Of a stretch of 64,000 bases of DNA, positions 25,601-36,728 are shown in pieces. This DNA comes from Euryodendron excelsum. Its lineage: Eukaryota; Streptophyta; Magnoliopsida; Ericales; Pentaphylacaceae. The position numbers and the translations under genes were made by a program. The stretch's first letter is position 1; every line of letters starts with the position of its first letter. The DNA lies in assembly GCA_033060915.1 (NCBI GenBank), contig CM065392.1:5257001-5321000 (forward strand). The letters run 5' to 3'. The notes beneath the pieces are model-generated. The model had not been told where the DNA came from. It made no database searches and saw nothing but the letters and a program-made list of their open reading frames with translations.

Positions 25601-26664
25601 ATGTGACGAGTGGCCCCAGTGTCCACCCACCATTCTTTAGTATTGCCAACCAAGTTTACCTCAAAAACTACGGCAGAAAGATTCAGGTCTTCCACATTGG
25701 CACAGAGATCCTCGGTCACATTGGCTTGAGCAGATTTCTTCTTGTGGTTCTCTGGATCCTTCTTCTCAAGATCCTTAGGCTTGCGACATTCCTTGGCCGT
25801 ATGACCAGTCCTGCCGCAGACGTAACATTTCCCTTTGAACCTTTTGAAATCGCCACCTTTGGAACCTTGGTAGGACCCTTGACCTTCATGCTTTCGCTTT
25901 TTGTCGTTGGATTTGGCTTGCTCCACCACATTTGCCTTTGACACCATATGGGTGTTAACAAACTTCTTCTCAGAAGCTCGATTGTCTTCCTCAATTCTTA
26001 GCCTGACGATAAGTTCCTCAAGCCTCATCTCCTTGCGCTTATGCTTCAGATAGTTCTTGAATTCTTTCCAGGACGGCGGCAATTTTTCAATTATCGCAGC
26101 CACTTGGAAAGACTCACTCAGAACCATGCCTTCGGCATGGATGTCATGAAGTATAACTTGGAGATCCTGGACCTGGCTAATAACTGTTTTAGAATCAAAC
26201 ATTTTGTAATCAAGGAACTTACCGACCACAAATTTCTTTGAGCCGGCGTCTTCCGTCTTATACTTCTTGTCTAAAGATTCCCACAGTTCTTTTGCCGTCT
26301 GCACGGCACAATACACGTTGTAGAGTGTATTATCCAGTCCATTGAGAATATAGTTCCTACATAGGAAGTCAGCATGTTTCCATGCTTCCACCGCCGCAAC
26401 TACTTGCTGGTCGGACTCATTCTCGTTCAGAGTAGGAACATCTTCACGAAGAAATTTTGCCAAGTTCAGAGTCGTCAGGTAGAACAACATTTTCTATTGC
26501 CACCTTTTGAAATCAGTTCCATTGAACTTCTCTGGCTTTTCTCCGTGATTCACCGGCACATTTGGTGTATGCACTTGATTCACCGGCACTGTCATTGTCG
26601 GTACCGGTGTCCCAATCACAGTAGGAGTTGAAGTAAGAGTAGGAGTAGGAGTATCATCAGCCAT
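22641..26664 (-). pseudogene. Copia gag-pol, one amber stop and one frameshift
   Basis: Single gag-pro-int-RT-RNase H frame starting at MADDTPTPTL (26664). Codon 57 is TAG (26496-26494), directly after KRWQ. Downstream: gag; a CCHC zinc knuckle ([14 protein letters not shown], near 25800-25840); protease WVDTGA (near 25620); the pre-integrase HHCC zinc motif (near 25100-25230); the integrase core; then a frameshift near 24570-24580, after KGRKPS, where the next frame resumes at [13 protein letters not shown] has an intact YVDD (23583-23594). RNase H shows DANW, STSGY, MESEF and the tail [13 protein letters not shown], ending at 22641. Only these two lesions were seen, so the element is nearly autonomous in sequence but not in frame. 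Sequencing error is an alternative for the frameshift. Confidence 0.9.
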
Positions 26665-26773
26665 TTCTGGTTTAACCAATTTTACACAAAATTTGAGTAT
26701 TAATCCAGAAATGATATATAACACGACACTAATTAACACAGTTAAAAATAGGAATTGAATCTGTCTTTAAGAT

Positions 26774-27885
26774 TGTTGGATAAATAGTTGGATAAATAAT
26801 TCCCATTTAATCACTATGTGTATAATTAGTGATCACAAACAATAAAATAACACGAATTATCTAATTATCAACTAGAAGCAATTTTAACTAGAAGACAATT
26901 AGAATCTGAATAAGAACAAACTAAATCGTAACGACTTACCCGGTTGTCGTTCACAAAAATAGAAAATGTAGAAATCGAAAGATAGATCGAGTCGAGTGTT
27001 TCACACTCTCTCCTTAAAGACAGATTCACCCCCCACAGTTGGTGCTCACGGGATGATGGGCGTCTGACTCCCAGGATAAAACGATCTCAGCAGTCTTTAG
27101 GCAGCACTTCGATAAAAACTGCTCGGCGGCTTCACCAGATGATCTGAACTCTCTCAGGAAAATACGGGAGGAAGAAGGAATTCGTTGTATGCAACAATCG
27201 GAATTTTTCTAATGTTTTTATGAATGCTAGAATGCTACTCTATTTATAGAGCCCAGGTGCCTGTTCGAAACACTGGTTCGAACAGGTACCAGCAGCCAAA
27301 CAGTCCCTTACCGGAGGGACACACCTGTTCGGTCAACGGTCACATCTGTTCGGTCAAACCGTCAGAAATTAATGAATTAATTAATAAAATAATTAATTAA
27401 TTTAATTCCGACCCTAGCCCAAAAAGGAAAGACTTGAACCGAACCCACGACCCACGCTCACGCCCACGTCCCGAACCGGACCGGACGGGCGGGCGGCGGC
27501 GGCGGCGGCGGCGCGCGCGCGCGTGTGGAGTATTGGGTCAACCCATGGGTTCCATAGGTTCTCCCCCTTTCACAAAAGTGGGGTGCCCCTTGGGGCCCAA
27601 ACCTTACTCCAAACTTGGGTTATATATGGACAACTTATTTCCCATAAGAAATCAATGTGGGATAACCCACTTTCAACTACATAACCCATATTCAAGGGGG
27701 TGACTTTGGAAGCCAATAACTCATTCAATCCTACACGGATTTGAGCAAGTAAATAGTCTAGATTCATCTCCTCTCGGAGGTGAATCCAACGCACTAATGA
27801 CCCAACACAAAGGATGCATGGGTCCCACATTTATATTGGCTCAAAGATCAACAAAATAATGGGTTTACACCCATTTATTCTAACA
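26774..27885 (-). repeat. 5' LTR of young Copia (right)
   Basis: 1112 bp, the promoter-bearing LTR for minus-strand transcription. U3 is about 640 bp from 27885 to the TATA box at 27248-27241. The remainder (R-U5) is about 470 bp. Confidence 0.95.
27241..27357 (-). promoter_or_regulatory. LTR core promoter: TATA, hairpin, duplicated W-box-like motif
   Basis: Reading the minus strand toward the gene: TTGACCGAACAG at 27357-27346 and again at 27335-27324, an inverted repeat with 10-bp arms (CCTGTTCGAA / TTCGAACAGG, 27260-27286), then TATAAATA at 27248-27241. TTGAC is the core of the W-box bound by WRKY factors in stress responses, so stress induction is a reasonable inference but is not shown here. 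Confidence 0.5.
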
Positions 27886-27962
27886 AAAAGAAAGTGACTT
27901 GTTTTTTACTTTTTCTTTCTTTTTCTTTTCTTTCCCTCTTCGAGTTCTAAACATACTCTTAC

Positions 27963-28372
27963 AATATTTGTCTCAATTTTTGGTGTTAAGGTTTTGTCAA
28001 TAACTCTCAATAAGATTTAGACGTTGTACTGTATGGCCTATTAAATATGTGAAAGGTCATAAAAACATGAGTGCTATTTCTTTATTGAATTTTTCCCGCT
28101 CCCTCAATTCTTTGTCCAACTTTCACTTAGAAAGTTTGCTGTAATTTATTCATCTTTTCATCACCTAAAAATAGATAGTAGTACCAACTACTACTACTGA
28201 AATTTAAGCATTGTAATGTTGGAACCACCAATTGCATAAAGGTAAGATCACAATTCATAAGAAAATAGTGTCCTAAATATACAGGTGCTACCTACCTACC
28301 TACTGAAATTTTTTTCCATTAGAATTTATGACAGACCCCATTCGTGTGGAAGAAGGCAATGTAGTACAAAAA
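27963..28372. other. Intergenic
   Basis: AT-rich with no recognisable feature up to the Helitron start. Confidence 0.4.
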
Positions 28373-28739
28373 TCTATATAATAAAACACAACATTTATTA
28401 AAAATATCTTGCTCACATTTGTATTCGACAGCTCAAATTCAGTTTTGAATTGCATTCAATAGTTGAGATCAATTGAATATTTTATCACAAACCTAAATCC
28501 CGCACAAACAAGTCATGTGGGTTCCATGACTAGTAAAAATCTTTTAAATTTTTTTTATTATTGTTTGGGCAGCTTTTTAAATTTGATAAGTCATGCCTTA
28601 TTGCATAGGATCCGCCCAAACAAATTATTTAATTTTTCACATTCACATTCAAATGTTATGGCATATTTTTCACATTCAATTTATCAAAAGTTAAAGGAAA
28701 TATATTGTTAAAAGTGCCATAGGCACGGGACATATCTAG
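28373..28739 (+). mobile_element. Non-autonomous Helitron, 367 bp
   Basis: The 5' end is TCTATATAATAAAAC at 28373, preceded by A. The 3' end is CTAG at 28736-28739, followed by T, so the element sits between A and T as Helitrons do. Nine bases before CTAG lies a hairpin GTGCC-ATA-GGCAC (28714-28726). There are no inverted repeats, no target duplication and no Rep/helicase. The start TCTATATA...ATAAAA and the hairpin-CTAG end are the accepted Helitron hallmarks. Confidence 0.8.
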
Positions 28740-28928
28740 TAATATGATATTTAAGATGGTTTTTGAATTAACTAGTAGTTTTAAACAGAAATAAATATGA
28801 TTAAGATGCATGTTACTCTACCAATTCTATCATTGTTTTAACGTTATTGATCGAGGCACCTTAACCATATGATCCTCTCTCTTAAAAACAACTGATTAAG
28901 GCACACAATAATAAACATATTGATTAAA

Positions 28929-29891
28929 TAAAAAACCTAGCTTTGTCTATACCTTTGCTAAAGAACAATTATTAATGCAATCCTATAATAGGTATGGTTA
29001 TGACTATGAGCAATCACAACGTATATTAATTATAAGTAAAGAGACAAACCAATCATACAATTAACATACGATATTTTTGCCTTGAAAACCTACATCGGAA
29101 AAAAAACTACGTGTCCACTTCGCCGGAGAAAGATCATACACTAAACTAATATCAAACGGTTACAAGATCACTTACAACTCAATCTCCAATCGACTCCTCG
29201 ATCACTTTGTTGCCTTGAATTTGCTGGACTACTCGATACACCGTTACCATGCTTAATCACCGTACAGATTCCCTTAGTGCGGATTTCAAATCTCGAACTC
29301 CTTTAAGACTTCAACTCTCTTCAATGGTGATGAAAATTGTTTGATACTAAGAACCAAATGTGAGCATCGAGGATGTTAAGAGAACTTTTCTGTATTGTTC
29401 TTTCAAGGGTTGCTCACTTTATTAACTTATGAAGGCGTGCCACTTATATAGGTAGGTCAAAAGACTACCCTACGCACTTTCCAAAGCCAAAAATCTCACG
29501 CGACTCTCGGCTACGAGGTTCAGTGAGATTTATTCTTCCAGACAGGGCCTTCTCTAATCTTCTAGTAAGAGGCTATGAAGTCCAAGTAGAGCTAGTGAGT
29601 TCTGCTAGGCTAGAGACCCTCTTTGTTTTTTCCAGCGAGGTCCGACGAAATCTAGCGAAGAACTAGAACAGAGACTCCTCTCTGCTTCTTTCAGTGAACT
29701 CCAGCAAGATCTATCTAGGTTCAACAAATAGCAAACTCAAACACTCTTTGTATTATCCAAACATCTCTTAGCAAAAGCTCAAATGAATAGACATTTAAAC
29801 CATCTTCAAATACTTGTGATGAACGCCTCAACACCCCAACATACAATGAATAAAACGGGTCACAAAATTTAGCCAATTATATTATGTTACA
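28929..29891 (-). repeat. 3' LTR of old Copia (left)
   Basis: 963 bp, similar along its length to 49407-50281 with many substitutions and indels. It keeps a TATA box (minus TATATAAG, 29450-29443). The first base pair is degenerate (TA instead of TG). Confidence 0.85.
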
Positions 29892-30195
29892 ATATTCCCA
29901 TTTGGCAATTTTGTGACCAAAACATATGCTAAAATGTGAATTACAAATAAACTCTCAAGGCATTACAATATAAACCAACTCACAAGTATAAGGATGCTGT
30001 CTATCATGCACCAAGCATTCCAAACTCCAAACTTTTGTACCTACGCAACCTCAACTCAACAAAGAACCCATCAAATGTAACAGTGCAAGAATGCATTGTA
30101 ATCTCACAATATATCTCCCTTTTTTTGAAACAAATTGTCAAAGAAAGACACAAGATAGCAATAAATAATTCCAATATATTAAAGCAGGAACAGAG

Positions 30196-32024
30196 TGTTG
30201 AGTCAATGCCTTGATTTTGATGATAACAAAATATGCTTTAATGATCTAATAATTCTACTTAGTGTGCAGATGAATTATTAATTAGATCTTGACTTGAAGC
30301 TTATCATAATGGAGGATTTGTGATGCAAAGATAAAAATGAAGAGTGAAAAGCATGATGCGATGACGTATTCTACAAAACTGATATTATAAGAAGATAAAG
30401 GAATGACATATTCAACAATGGTGATCTTATAAGAAAATGAAGATAATGGATATCAAGGAAGAAGTATAAAAATGCTCAAACTCTTGATTGAAAGGATTGG
30501 AGACTTTAAAGACTTGAAGATATCTGGCAAGAATGGAAGAACAAGAAACCGACTCAAAGATATGGAAGCTTTCTTGGAAGATTTGAGATGTCTTGAAGAC
30601 ATGGAAGGAATCACAAGACTAGAAAAGCTTTCTTGGAAGATTTTTTAAAGTCTATGAAGAAGTTATATTGATTGAAGAATTCTAAAAAAAATTCTAGAAA
30701 TGAAGATGTTAAAAAAAGGATAGAAAATTAGTTGAAGAAATGAAGATTCTAAGTCTTAGAAGCTCTCTTGAAGATCATGAAGAAGACTTGGTTAAATGGT
30801 TGAAGCATTGATGATGGAAGAGCTCTACAAATAATGAAAATGAAGTAAATTCATCTAGAATGGATTGAAGATGTTCTTGGAGTCATCCAACCTTGAAGAA
30901 TTGTTTGCAAGCTTTAAAAAATCTATTTGGATGATCCTTGAAAAGATTGGAGACTTTGAAGAAGATTGAAGAAATATTGCAAAGGCTAAGGATTTTTCTA
31001 AAAAAGTCGACCCCTCAAGTAAAAAGAGTCAACTCTTTCGAACAGAGCCTTGGAATTCTGCTGGAGACTCAAAAGAGTCGACTCTTGCTATAAAAAGAGT
31101 TGACTCATTTCAGCAGAGAACAAAAATTCTGGAGACTGCTTAAAAGAGTTGACTCCTGGAGCAAAAGAGTCAACTCATTTGGACAGTGCCTTGAAAAATC
31201 TGCTGAAATGCAAAAAGAGTCGACTCATTGTAAAAAGAGTCGACCCCCAGACAGTAACGGCTATATTTCTGACAGACGGTATGGGCAAATATGTAACCAA
31301 AACTTCTCTCATACTTCTCCAACGGCTAGAGTCGATCCATATCTTCAAATACAAGATACTTACAGCTTCAATAATGATGATTAGAGCAATTACATTATTG
31401 GTATCAAGAGCTTGAAGCTGAAAATTCTCTGTGCCTCACTGCCATATATTTTTGCTAAGTATTTAAGGTTATTCATTGAGTTGTATTTGTTCATATACTC
31501 GTTAGGAGAGTTATCCATTGTATAACCTTTATTCATTTCACTTGGGTGGGTTTGTAAACCTGTAAGTTTGAGTGTTCCTGGGTAAAAACACTTGTAAGTT
31601 TGAGTGAAGCTTGGACAAAATCACTTGTAAGTTTGAGAGAAGCTTGGACAAAATCTCTTGGGTTTTGAAAGCTTAGGAAGAAGTTTATGTAAGAGTGAGC
31701 TAGGCACTTATGGCAAAACCAGCAGCTGTATAAAGAGTGTTACATAGTAGAAACCCTTCGAAAAGATCGAAGAAGAGAGGACATAGGCAAGGTTGGCCGA
31801 ACCTCTATAAATCTAGTGCTCTTCTCTTCTGCCTCTGTTTTGCTTATTTGCACACTATACATGCTTGCTTAAATATATACATTGATATATACTTCACCTA
31901 CTTGATATATATACTTTGATTAATTGTGGTTAAAATACATAAACTATTTTTAGTTACAATTCTTGTTATAAATTCTATAAAACCCAATTCACCCCCCCTC
32001 TTGGGTTGCCTTCTTGGGCCAACA
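30196..32024 (+). mobile_element. Solo LTR, 1829 bp, with internal repeat arrays
   Basis: Begins TGTTGAGTCAATGCC and ends TTGGGCCAACA, flanked by CAGAG on both sides (30191-30195 and 32025-32029). No internal coding region, primer site or second LTR, so it is a solo LTR left by recombination. The end CCCCCCTCTTGGGTTGCC, typical of plant Copia U5, suggests plus orientation. Inside are a purine-biased stretch (30330-30990), paired GAGTCGACTC-type motifs (30999-31256) and three tandem TTGTAAGTTTGAG units (31557-31668). Open frames at 31100-31415 are by-products of these repeats. Confidence 0.9.
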
Positions 32025-32461
32025 CAGAGTACACTACACAAAATCTCTCTTCACTATCAATACAAACATAAATAGTAAGAAGAAGGCTAGAAAAGAATCA
32101 AAACTCAACACGAGTACTCATCAACACATCAAGACCAATAACAACTAGCGAGTAAAACGACCCATAAAAGAATTGGCCAAGTCGATGAACTCAATGTGAG
32201 CACTCTTCAAGGAGGACAAAGTCTCACAGATGGCATCTATATCAATCTCTTGATGCTTCACGACACGATCAACGCACTCAACAATATAGTGAACGCACTC
32301 AGCAAGATCAACTAGAGTGCAAGGATCGCGTCAAACATCGGAGGTGGAGCAAAAAGCCCAACTGCATCACTAAAAGGAACAATCGAGGCACCAATAGAAA
32401 TAGGAGGATCTTGTGGAAAGGGAGGGGCACGAGGTCTCCCAGCAATCTGTATCACTCAACT

Positions 32462-33244
32462 TTAAGGTGAGATTGAAGATGGGCTCTTCAGAGTCAGACA
32501 ATTCTTGCCATCGGCCGGGACAACTCCATTACGAGTCACGAAGTTGGAGATCAAAAGGCCGTAAGGCAGAAAAGCTCGAGTAGAGACATCCATATGTACC
32601 TCAATGATAATATCAAACATCAGACAGGCAAGATCAATAGAAAGCCCAGTAGCAATGGCATGCATGAGACAAGCATGGGCCTCAGGAATCTCAGATAAAT
32701 GTGATGTAGAAAGAAAAGAATCACACACATTATGGTTAAGGATCCTATAAGCGGGCTTCATCAAATTTTACTTCAAAAAGTACCTAGTCCAACCAAGCCT
32801 ATCAACCCTAAGAAACTGAGCAAGTGTATCTAATGAGGGAGCAGTGGACTCGTCCTCAATGGTAAACTGAACAACAATCGGACGCACCACGTGATGAAAC
32901 TGACAAATATCAACTATGGAAAACTCCAGAAACTTGCCCTTCACATAGGACTTAAGAGTCCTGGTGGGCTGACTAACATTATAAATGTTAGCATAGAACT
33001 TGCGAACCAAGACCTTAACAGCCGACCTGGTAACAAACACTAAGGCAGACCACTCCCTTTTCACAAACTCAGTGTTAATGAAAGTTCCCGTAAAATGGGA
33101 AAGCTTGAAACCAAGCTCGAAAAAAGCAGGCCTATAACAAAACATGTCATTATACTTGGTCTTGGCCTCAGAATTAGGCCTAAACTTAGGCAGTGGGGTT
33201 GTGGAGGTGGAAGCAACCCTAGACTGCTTAAGGGGTGGAGCCAT
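32462..33244 (-). pseudogene. Extra ORF downstream of pol in old Copia
   Basis: One minus-strand frame of about 260 codons starting at MAPPLKQSR (33244), interrupted by a TAA at 32770-32768 and continuing in frame to 32462. It contains KYNDMFCYRPAFFELGF, a KVLVRKFYANIY block and YVKGKFLEFS, a pattern I recognise from proteins labelled putative plant transposon protein (Transposase_32-like), often found in retrotransposons. It lies between pol and the 3' LTR on the same strand, the position of the env-like or additional ORF of Sireviruses. Function unknown. Not a host gene. Confidence 0.6.
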
Positions 33245-35337
33245 AAAGGAGAATCAAGCCCACACGGGAGGAGACCAACGCAAAACACAAGAGAAAACCC
33301 ACCTGAAGAAAGAGAACCCAACCTAAAGCAAAAACCCAACAAACCCGACAAACTAGGACAAAACCTGAGGAGAGAATCGAAGGGAAATCGGTAGAAAAGG
33401 AATAGGAAGTACCTAGATCGTGAAGGAGGAAGCCAAACCCAGAGAGAATCCTTCAAAATGATGAGAACCGAAGCCCTAGGAAGTCACTTGGTGTAACTGC
33501 CGAAATAGGAAAACCAAAAAGAAAAAGAAAACTTCACGTGTTTTAAAAAGGACCCAGATCTAGATGTCGCGGCCTCGAGATACAACAAAGGCCAGTGAAG
33601 TACTTCGCCGTACCTCACGGCAGCGAGGGCTCACAAAATTTACAATAAAGCTCCAGACAGCAAAAGTGTTGGAAATTTTCAAGACAAAAGATCAGAGTAG
33701 AAAACCTATCATCAAAGCAAAAAATATAACAGATGAATCCTCATGATGACAATGGCGTGAAAAAATCAACATTAAATACGCTCAAAACCACATAAAAATG
33801 AGAACAAATGGTCATAAGGTGATCAAAAGCATATTCATGACAATATAAAATAATACATAAGCTTCACTGAGATTAGTGAGTATATCGATCCTAAGCTGGA
33901 TCATGAATGGCACATCATGAAGAAACACATGAAGAAGCTTACTGTTGCGCCCCGGTTTTTGGGTGTCCAAGGTCCTTTTGGCTCGGGGACCCTAAAGCAC
34001 GGAAATCTGTCACTATAACTCATCCTCCTAGAAGGACAAGTGCGACTAGGTTTGAAAATTGGTTTGACTAAGGGCTTTTTAGAGAAATAGGAGTCGCTAC
34101 CTAACTTCATTAAGGTGAGTTAGGACACCTAAAATTAAGTGCTAATCCGAAGATCAAACTTAGGGTTTCTTAGAAAAGGTTTTGAAAAACTCCCTCAAGA
34201 GAGGGTTTTTAAGAAAATAGGTTGTTTGGCAACCTTTCGAAATATTTAAGCCCTTTTTTGAAAATAACTCCATTTTGGTCTTTCGAAAACAGAAATCTAA
34301 GGTTCGGGGGTTGGTTACGTGCAGAGAAGATATCCTAAGATCATCACCCTACCCCGCCCTTTCGGTACCTACATGTCTAATCACCCTTGGTTCACTTATT
34401 AGAATAACCGGTTACCATGGTCCACTTTATATCCATTTTAGAATTTTTGAAAACGGGGTTTAGTAATCACTTTTCGAATGGATGATGCATGATGCAAGTT
34501 TTTGGAAAAATTTTGAAAGTAACGGAGGTTTTGAAAGAGTTTGGAATAGAAACATTGAATTGATTGGAATTTTTGAAAAAAGGATTGGGGTTGAAATAAA
34601 AGTTATGACCGCACCATTTTTGGTTGCCTACGTATCTCATTTGGCGAGAATCAAGTCATTCATAGTTCGGGCAAGAGCCTGATGGAAAATAGGCGCATTA
34701 GGGCCTTTGGAAGGCTTGAAGACACTTTGGAGTCTTTAGAAAAGCTTAAGACACTTTGAGATCTTTGGAAGTTAAAGACACTTTGTGGTCTTAGAAAAGT
34801 TTAAGACACTTTGAGGTCATTGGAAGTTGAAGACTCTTTGTGGTTTTGGAAGTTTTTGACTTGAAATTGGATGTTGGAGTGTTTTGAAAATGTTTTTGGA
34901 TCAACTTAAGGGAGTTTTGGAAAAAGCTTTGGCAAGACTCAAGAGAAGTTGAAAGTGTTTTTGAAATCTTGTTTTGAATACCTTGGAGACATGACTTTAG
35001 AATGTTTGGATGAATTAGCTTTTTTTTTTCGAAAATGGTTTTTGGAAATGGCTAAAGGTTTGAAGTCCTAATATGGACAACCTTAAGGGTTGTTCTTGAT
35101 TTATAACTTGCCATTGGAATCCCTAACCATGAGAGGGCTAGGGACACCTTAAGTTTGTGACCTTTTGAAAATATTTTTGGAAATGCCTTGAGGATGGAGT
35201 GTAGGAGCATTAGAGGAGTTTATGGAGTTATTTTTTTGAAATCAAGAGGGTAGGGGATTTTGAAAAATAAGCTATGAGAATAGTTTGAAAATTTGAATGA
35301 TCATTTAGAAAAGGATCCAAGAGTTGGGACCTTGAAG

Positions 35338-35652
35338 CATACTAACCTAGGTTGGGTTGGCCTAGGGTTAGGGGTGACCTAATGGCTAACTAACTTAGGT
35401 TAGGTTAACCTAGGGTTAAGATGACTGATGGTTAACTAACTAAGGTTGGGTTAACCTAAGGTTAGGGTGACCTAAGGTTAACTAACTAGGGTCAGGTTAA
35501 CCTAAGGTTAAGGTGACCTAGGGTTAACTAACTAGGGTAGGGTTAACCTAAGGTTAGGATGACTTAGGGTTAGGTTAACCTAAGGTGAGCGAATTTGGGT
35601 CAAGTTAACCTAGGATTGGACAACTAGGGTCAAGTTAACTTAGGGTTGGATT
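35338..35652. repeat. Minisatellite, unit about 46 bp
   Basis: Five to six diverged units of the type TTAACTAACTAGGGTxAGG followed by TTAACCTAAGGTTAGG and TGACCTAGGG. The array lies within the giant LTR. The other complete copy has only a short equivalent near 42950-43010, so unit number varies between copies. Confidence 0.75.
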
Positions 35653-36008
35653 GGAAGAATGATTTTGAAAATTGATTTGGTGCATTTTTGGAAAGAGTTT
35701 TGGAAAGCAAAACATGATATGCAATAGACTTTGGTTGGCCATCTTTTTAAAGATTATTTCCATGAAAATTTTGACTCTAGCCAAGAGTATGGTCTGTATG
35801 GTTAGTTATTGGAGACCATTCCAAAGAAGGTTTCCTCATGGCCATTATAACCTTTATCTTGACAAAAGTGGGGGTTTCAAAAATCAACATAATGAAGGCA
35901 ATTTTTGGAATATCATTTTTGATGCAAAAATGAAGAAAATGCATTTTTGAAAATTATCTTTTGAGAAGAATTTTGAAAATCATTTTTTAAGGGGAACATT
36001 CCATCAAG

Positions 36009-36300
36009 AAAGGGTTCATATGGCCAACAAAAGGGAGACCACTCAAGAGAGGGTTCCATGGGGCCATTCCAACCACTAAACTTGAGAGAATAGAAACCAT
36101 AGAATTCAAAAAGTTTGAACATCATTCTTAGGCAAGCATAAAGAGAAAAGGGAACCATTCTAACAATTTAGGGCTCCTATGGCCAATATAAAGGGAGACC
36201 ACTCAAGAGAGGGTTTCATGGGGCCATTTTAACCACTAACTTTGAGAGAATGAAAACCTTGAAAATTAGAGAGTTTGAAAGCAACTTTTATGCAAATTGA
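36009..36300. repeat. Tandem duplication, unit about 167 bp
   Basis: Two copies of a segment containing GGGAGACCACTCAAGAGAGG and CATGGGGCCATT, starting near 36012 and 36178, inside the giant LTR. Confidence 0.7.
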
Positions 36301-36707
36301 AATGCAATGATGCAAAAGTATGAATTAGGGGGTTGTAGGGGTTAAAATAGAGAATAGCCTAAGTAGGCTAGGAGGGAGAAGAGAAGAGTGGGGGAGAGCA
36401 TAAATATAAAAGGGATACCACCTTTTGCCTTCAACACATTTGTAGTCTTCAATGGATGTCTTGATTGGAGCTTGAGTGACTTCAAGAAGGCTTGAGAGGC
36501 TAAAGTGGAGTGTATAAGTGTGTATGAGGCCTTGTATATGGAGTGTATAGGCTTAGGAGGGATAGAATCTAGCCTAAGTGTTGGAGGGGAGGAATATATG
36601 TAGAGATTCGAGTTTCTAGAGTGATTTCAGCATAGTTTCGTATCAATTTCGGACCTGGAATACGCAAGGGGGGAGGCCTCTATTTATAGGCAAACTAGAA
36701 CAGGCAT

Positions 36708-36728
36708 TGCGCATGTAGGACATGCGCA
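36708..36728. repeat. Perfect short palindrome near LTR TATA box
   Basis: TGCGCATGT, a 3-base spacer AGG, then ACATGCGCA. It lies 20 bp upstream of the TATA box on the LTR's transcribed strand. Confidence 0.5.

Larger units (their letters stand above)
20915..27890 (-). mobile_element. Ty1/Copia retrotransposon, nearly complete and young
   Basis: Element 20920-27885 (6966 bp) flanked by AAAAG at 20915-20919 and 27886-27890. The LTRs are 1114 and 1112 bp, begin TGTTGGA and end TCTAACA on the plus strand. Transcription is on the minus strand, so the right LTR is the 5' LTR. Just inside the left LTR lies a polypurine tract (minus GTGGGGGAT, 22034-22042). No canonical tRNA-iMet primer site is obvious next to the right LTR. 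Between the LTRs is one gag-pol frame with an amber codon and a frameshift. The two LTRs differ only at a few substitutions and small indels (e.g. ACATTGG/ACACTGG, a 5-bp GTCCC repeat difference, CGG-run length), which indicates a recent insertion. I leave the lineage within Copia open. Confidence 0.95.
20735..27962. mobile_element. MITE split by the young Copia element
   Basis: The left part (about 20735-20919) begins AGAGCCCGTTCGGAACG. The right part (27886 to about 27962) ends with CGAGTTCTAAACATACTCT, an imperfect inverted match. Both parts share runs of TTTTTCTTTT / AAAGAGAAAA. The Copia insertion at 20920-27885 sits between them with its target duplication, so this host MITE is older than the Copia. 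Confidence 0.5.

Noticed and set aside
26490..26500. Programmed readthrough at the amber codon in Copia gag
   Set aside because: The stop lies at codon 57 within gag, not at a gag-pol junction, so a simple C-to-T mutation is the better explanation.
33061..33456. Open frames on both strands around the extra ORF of the old Copia
   Set aside because: Shadows of the minus-strand frame starting at 33244 or low-complexity sequence.
35338..35652. Telomere-like CCTAAGG/TTAGGG text
   Set aside because: The repeat unit is about 46 bp, not the 7-bp plant telomere unit, and it lies inside an LTR.
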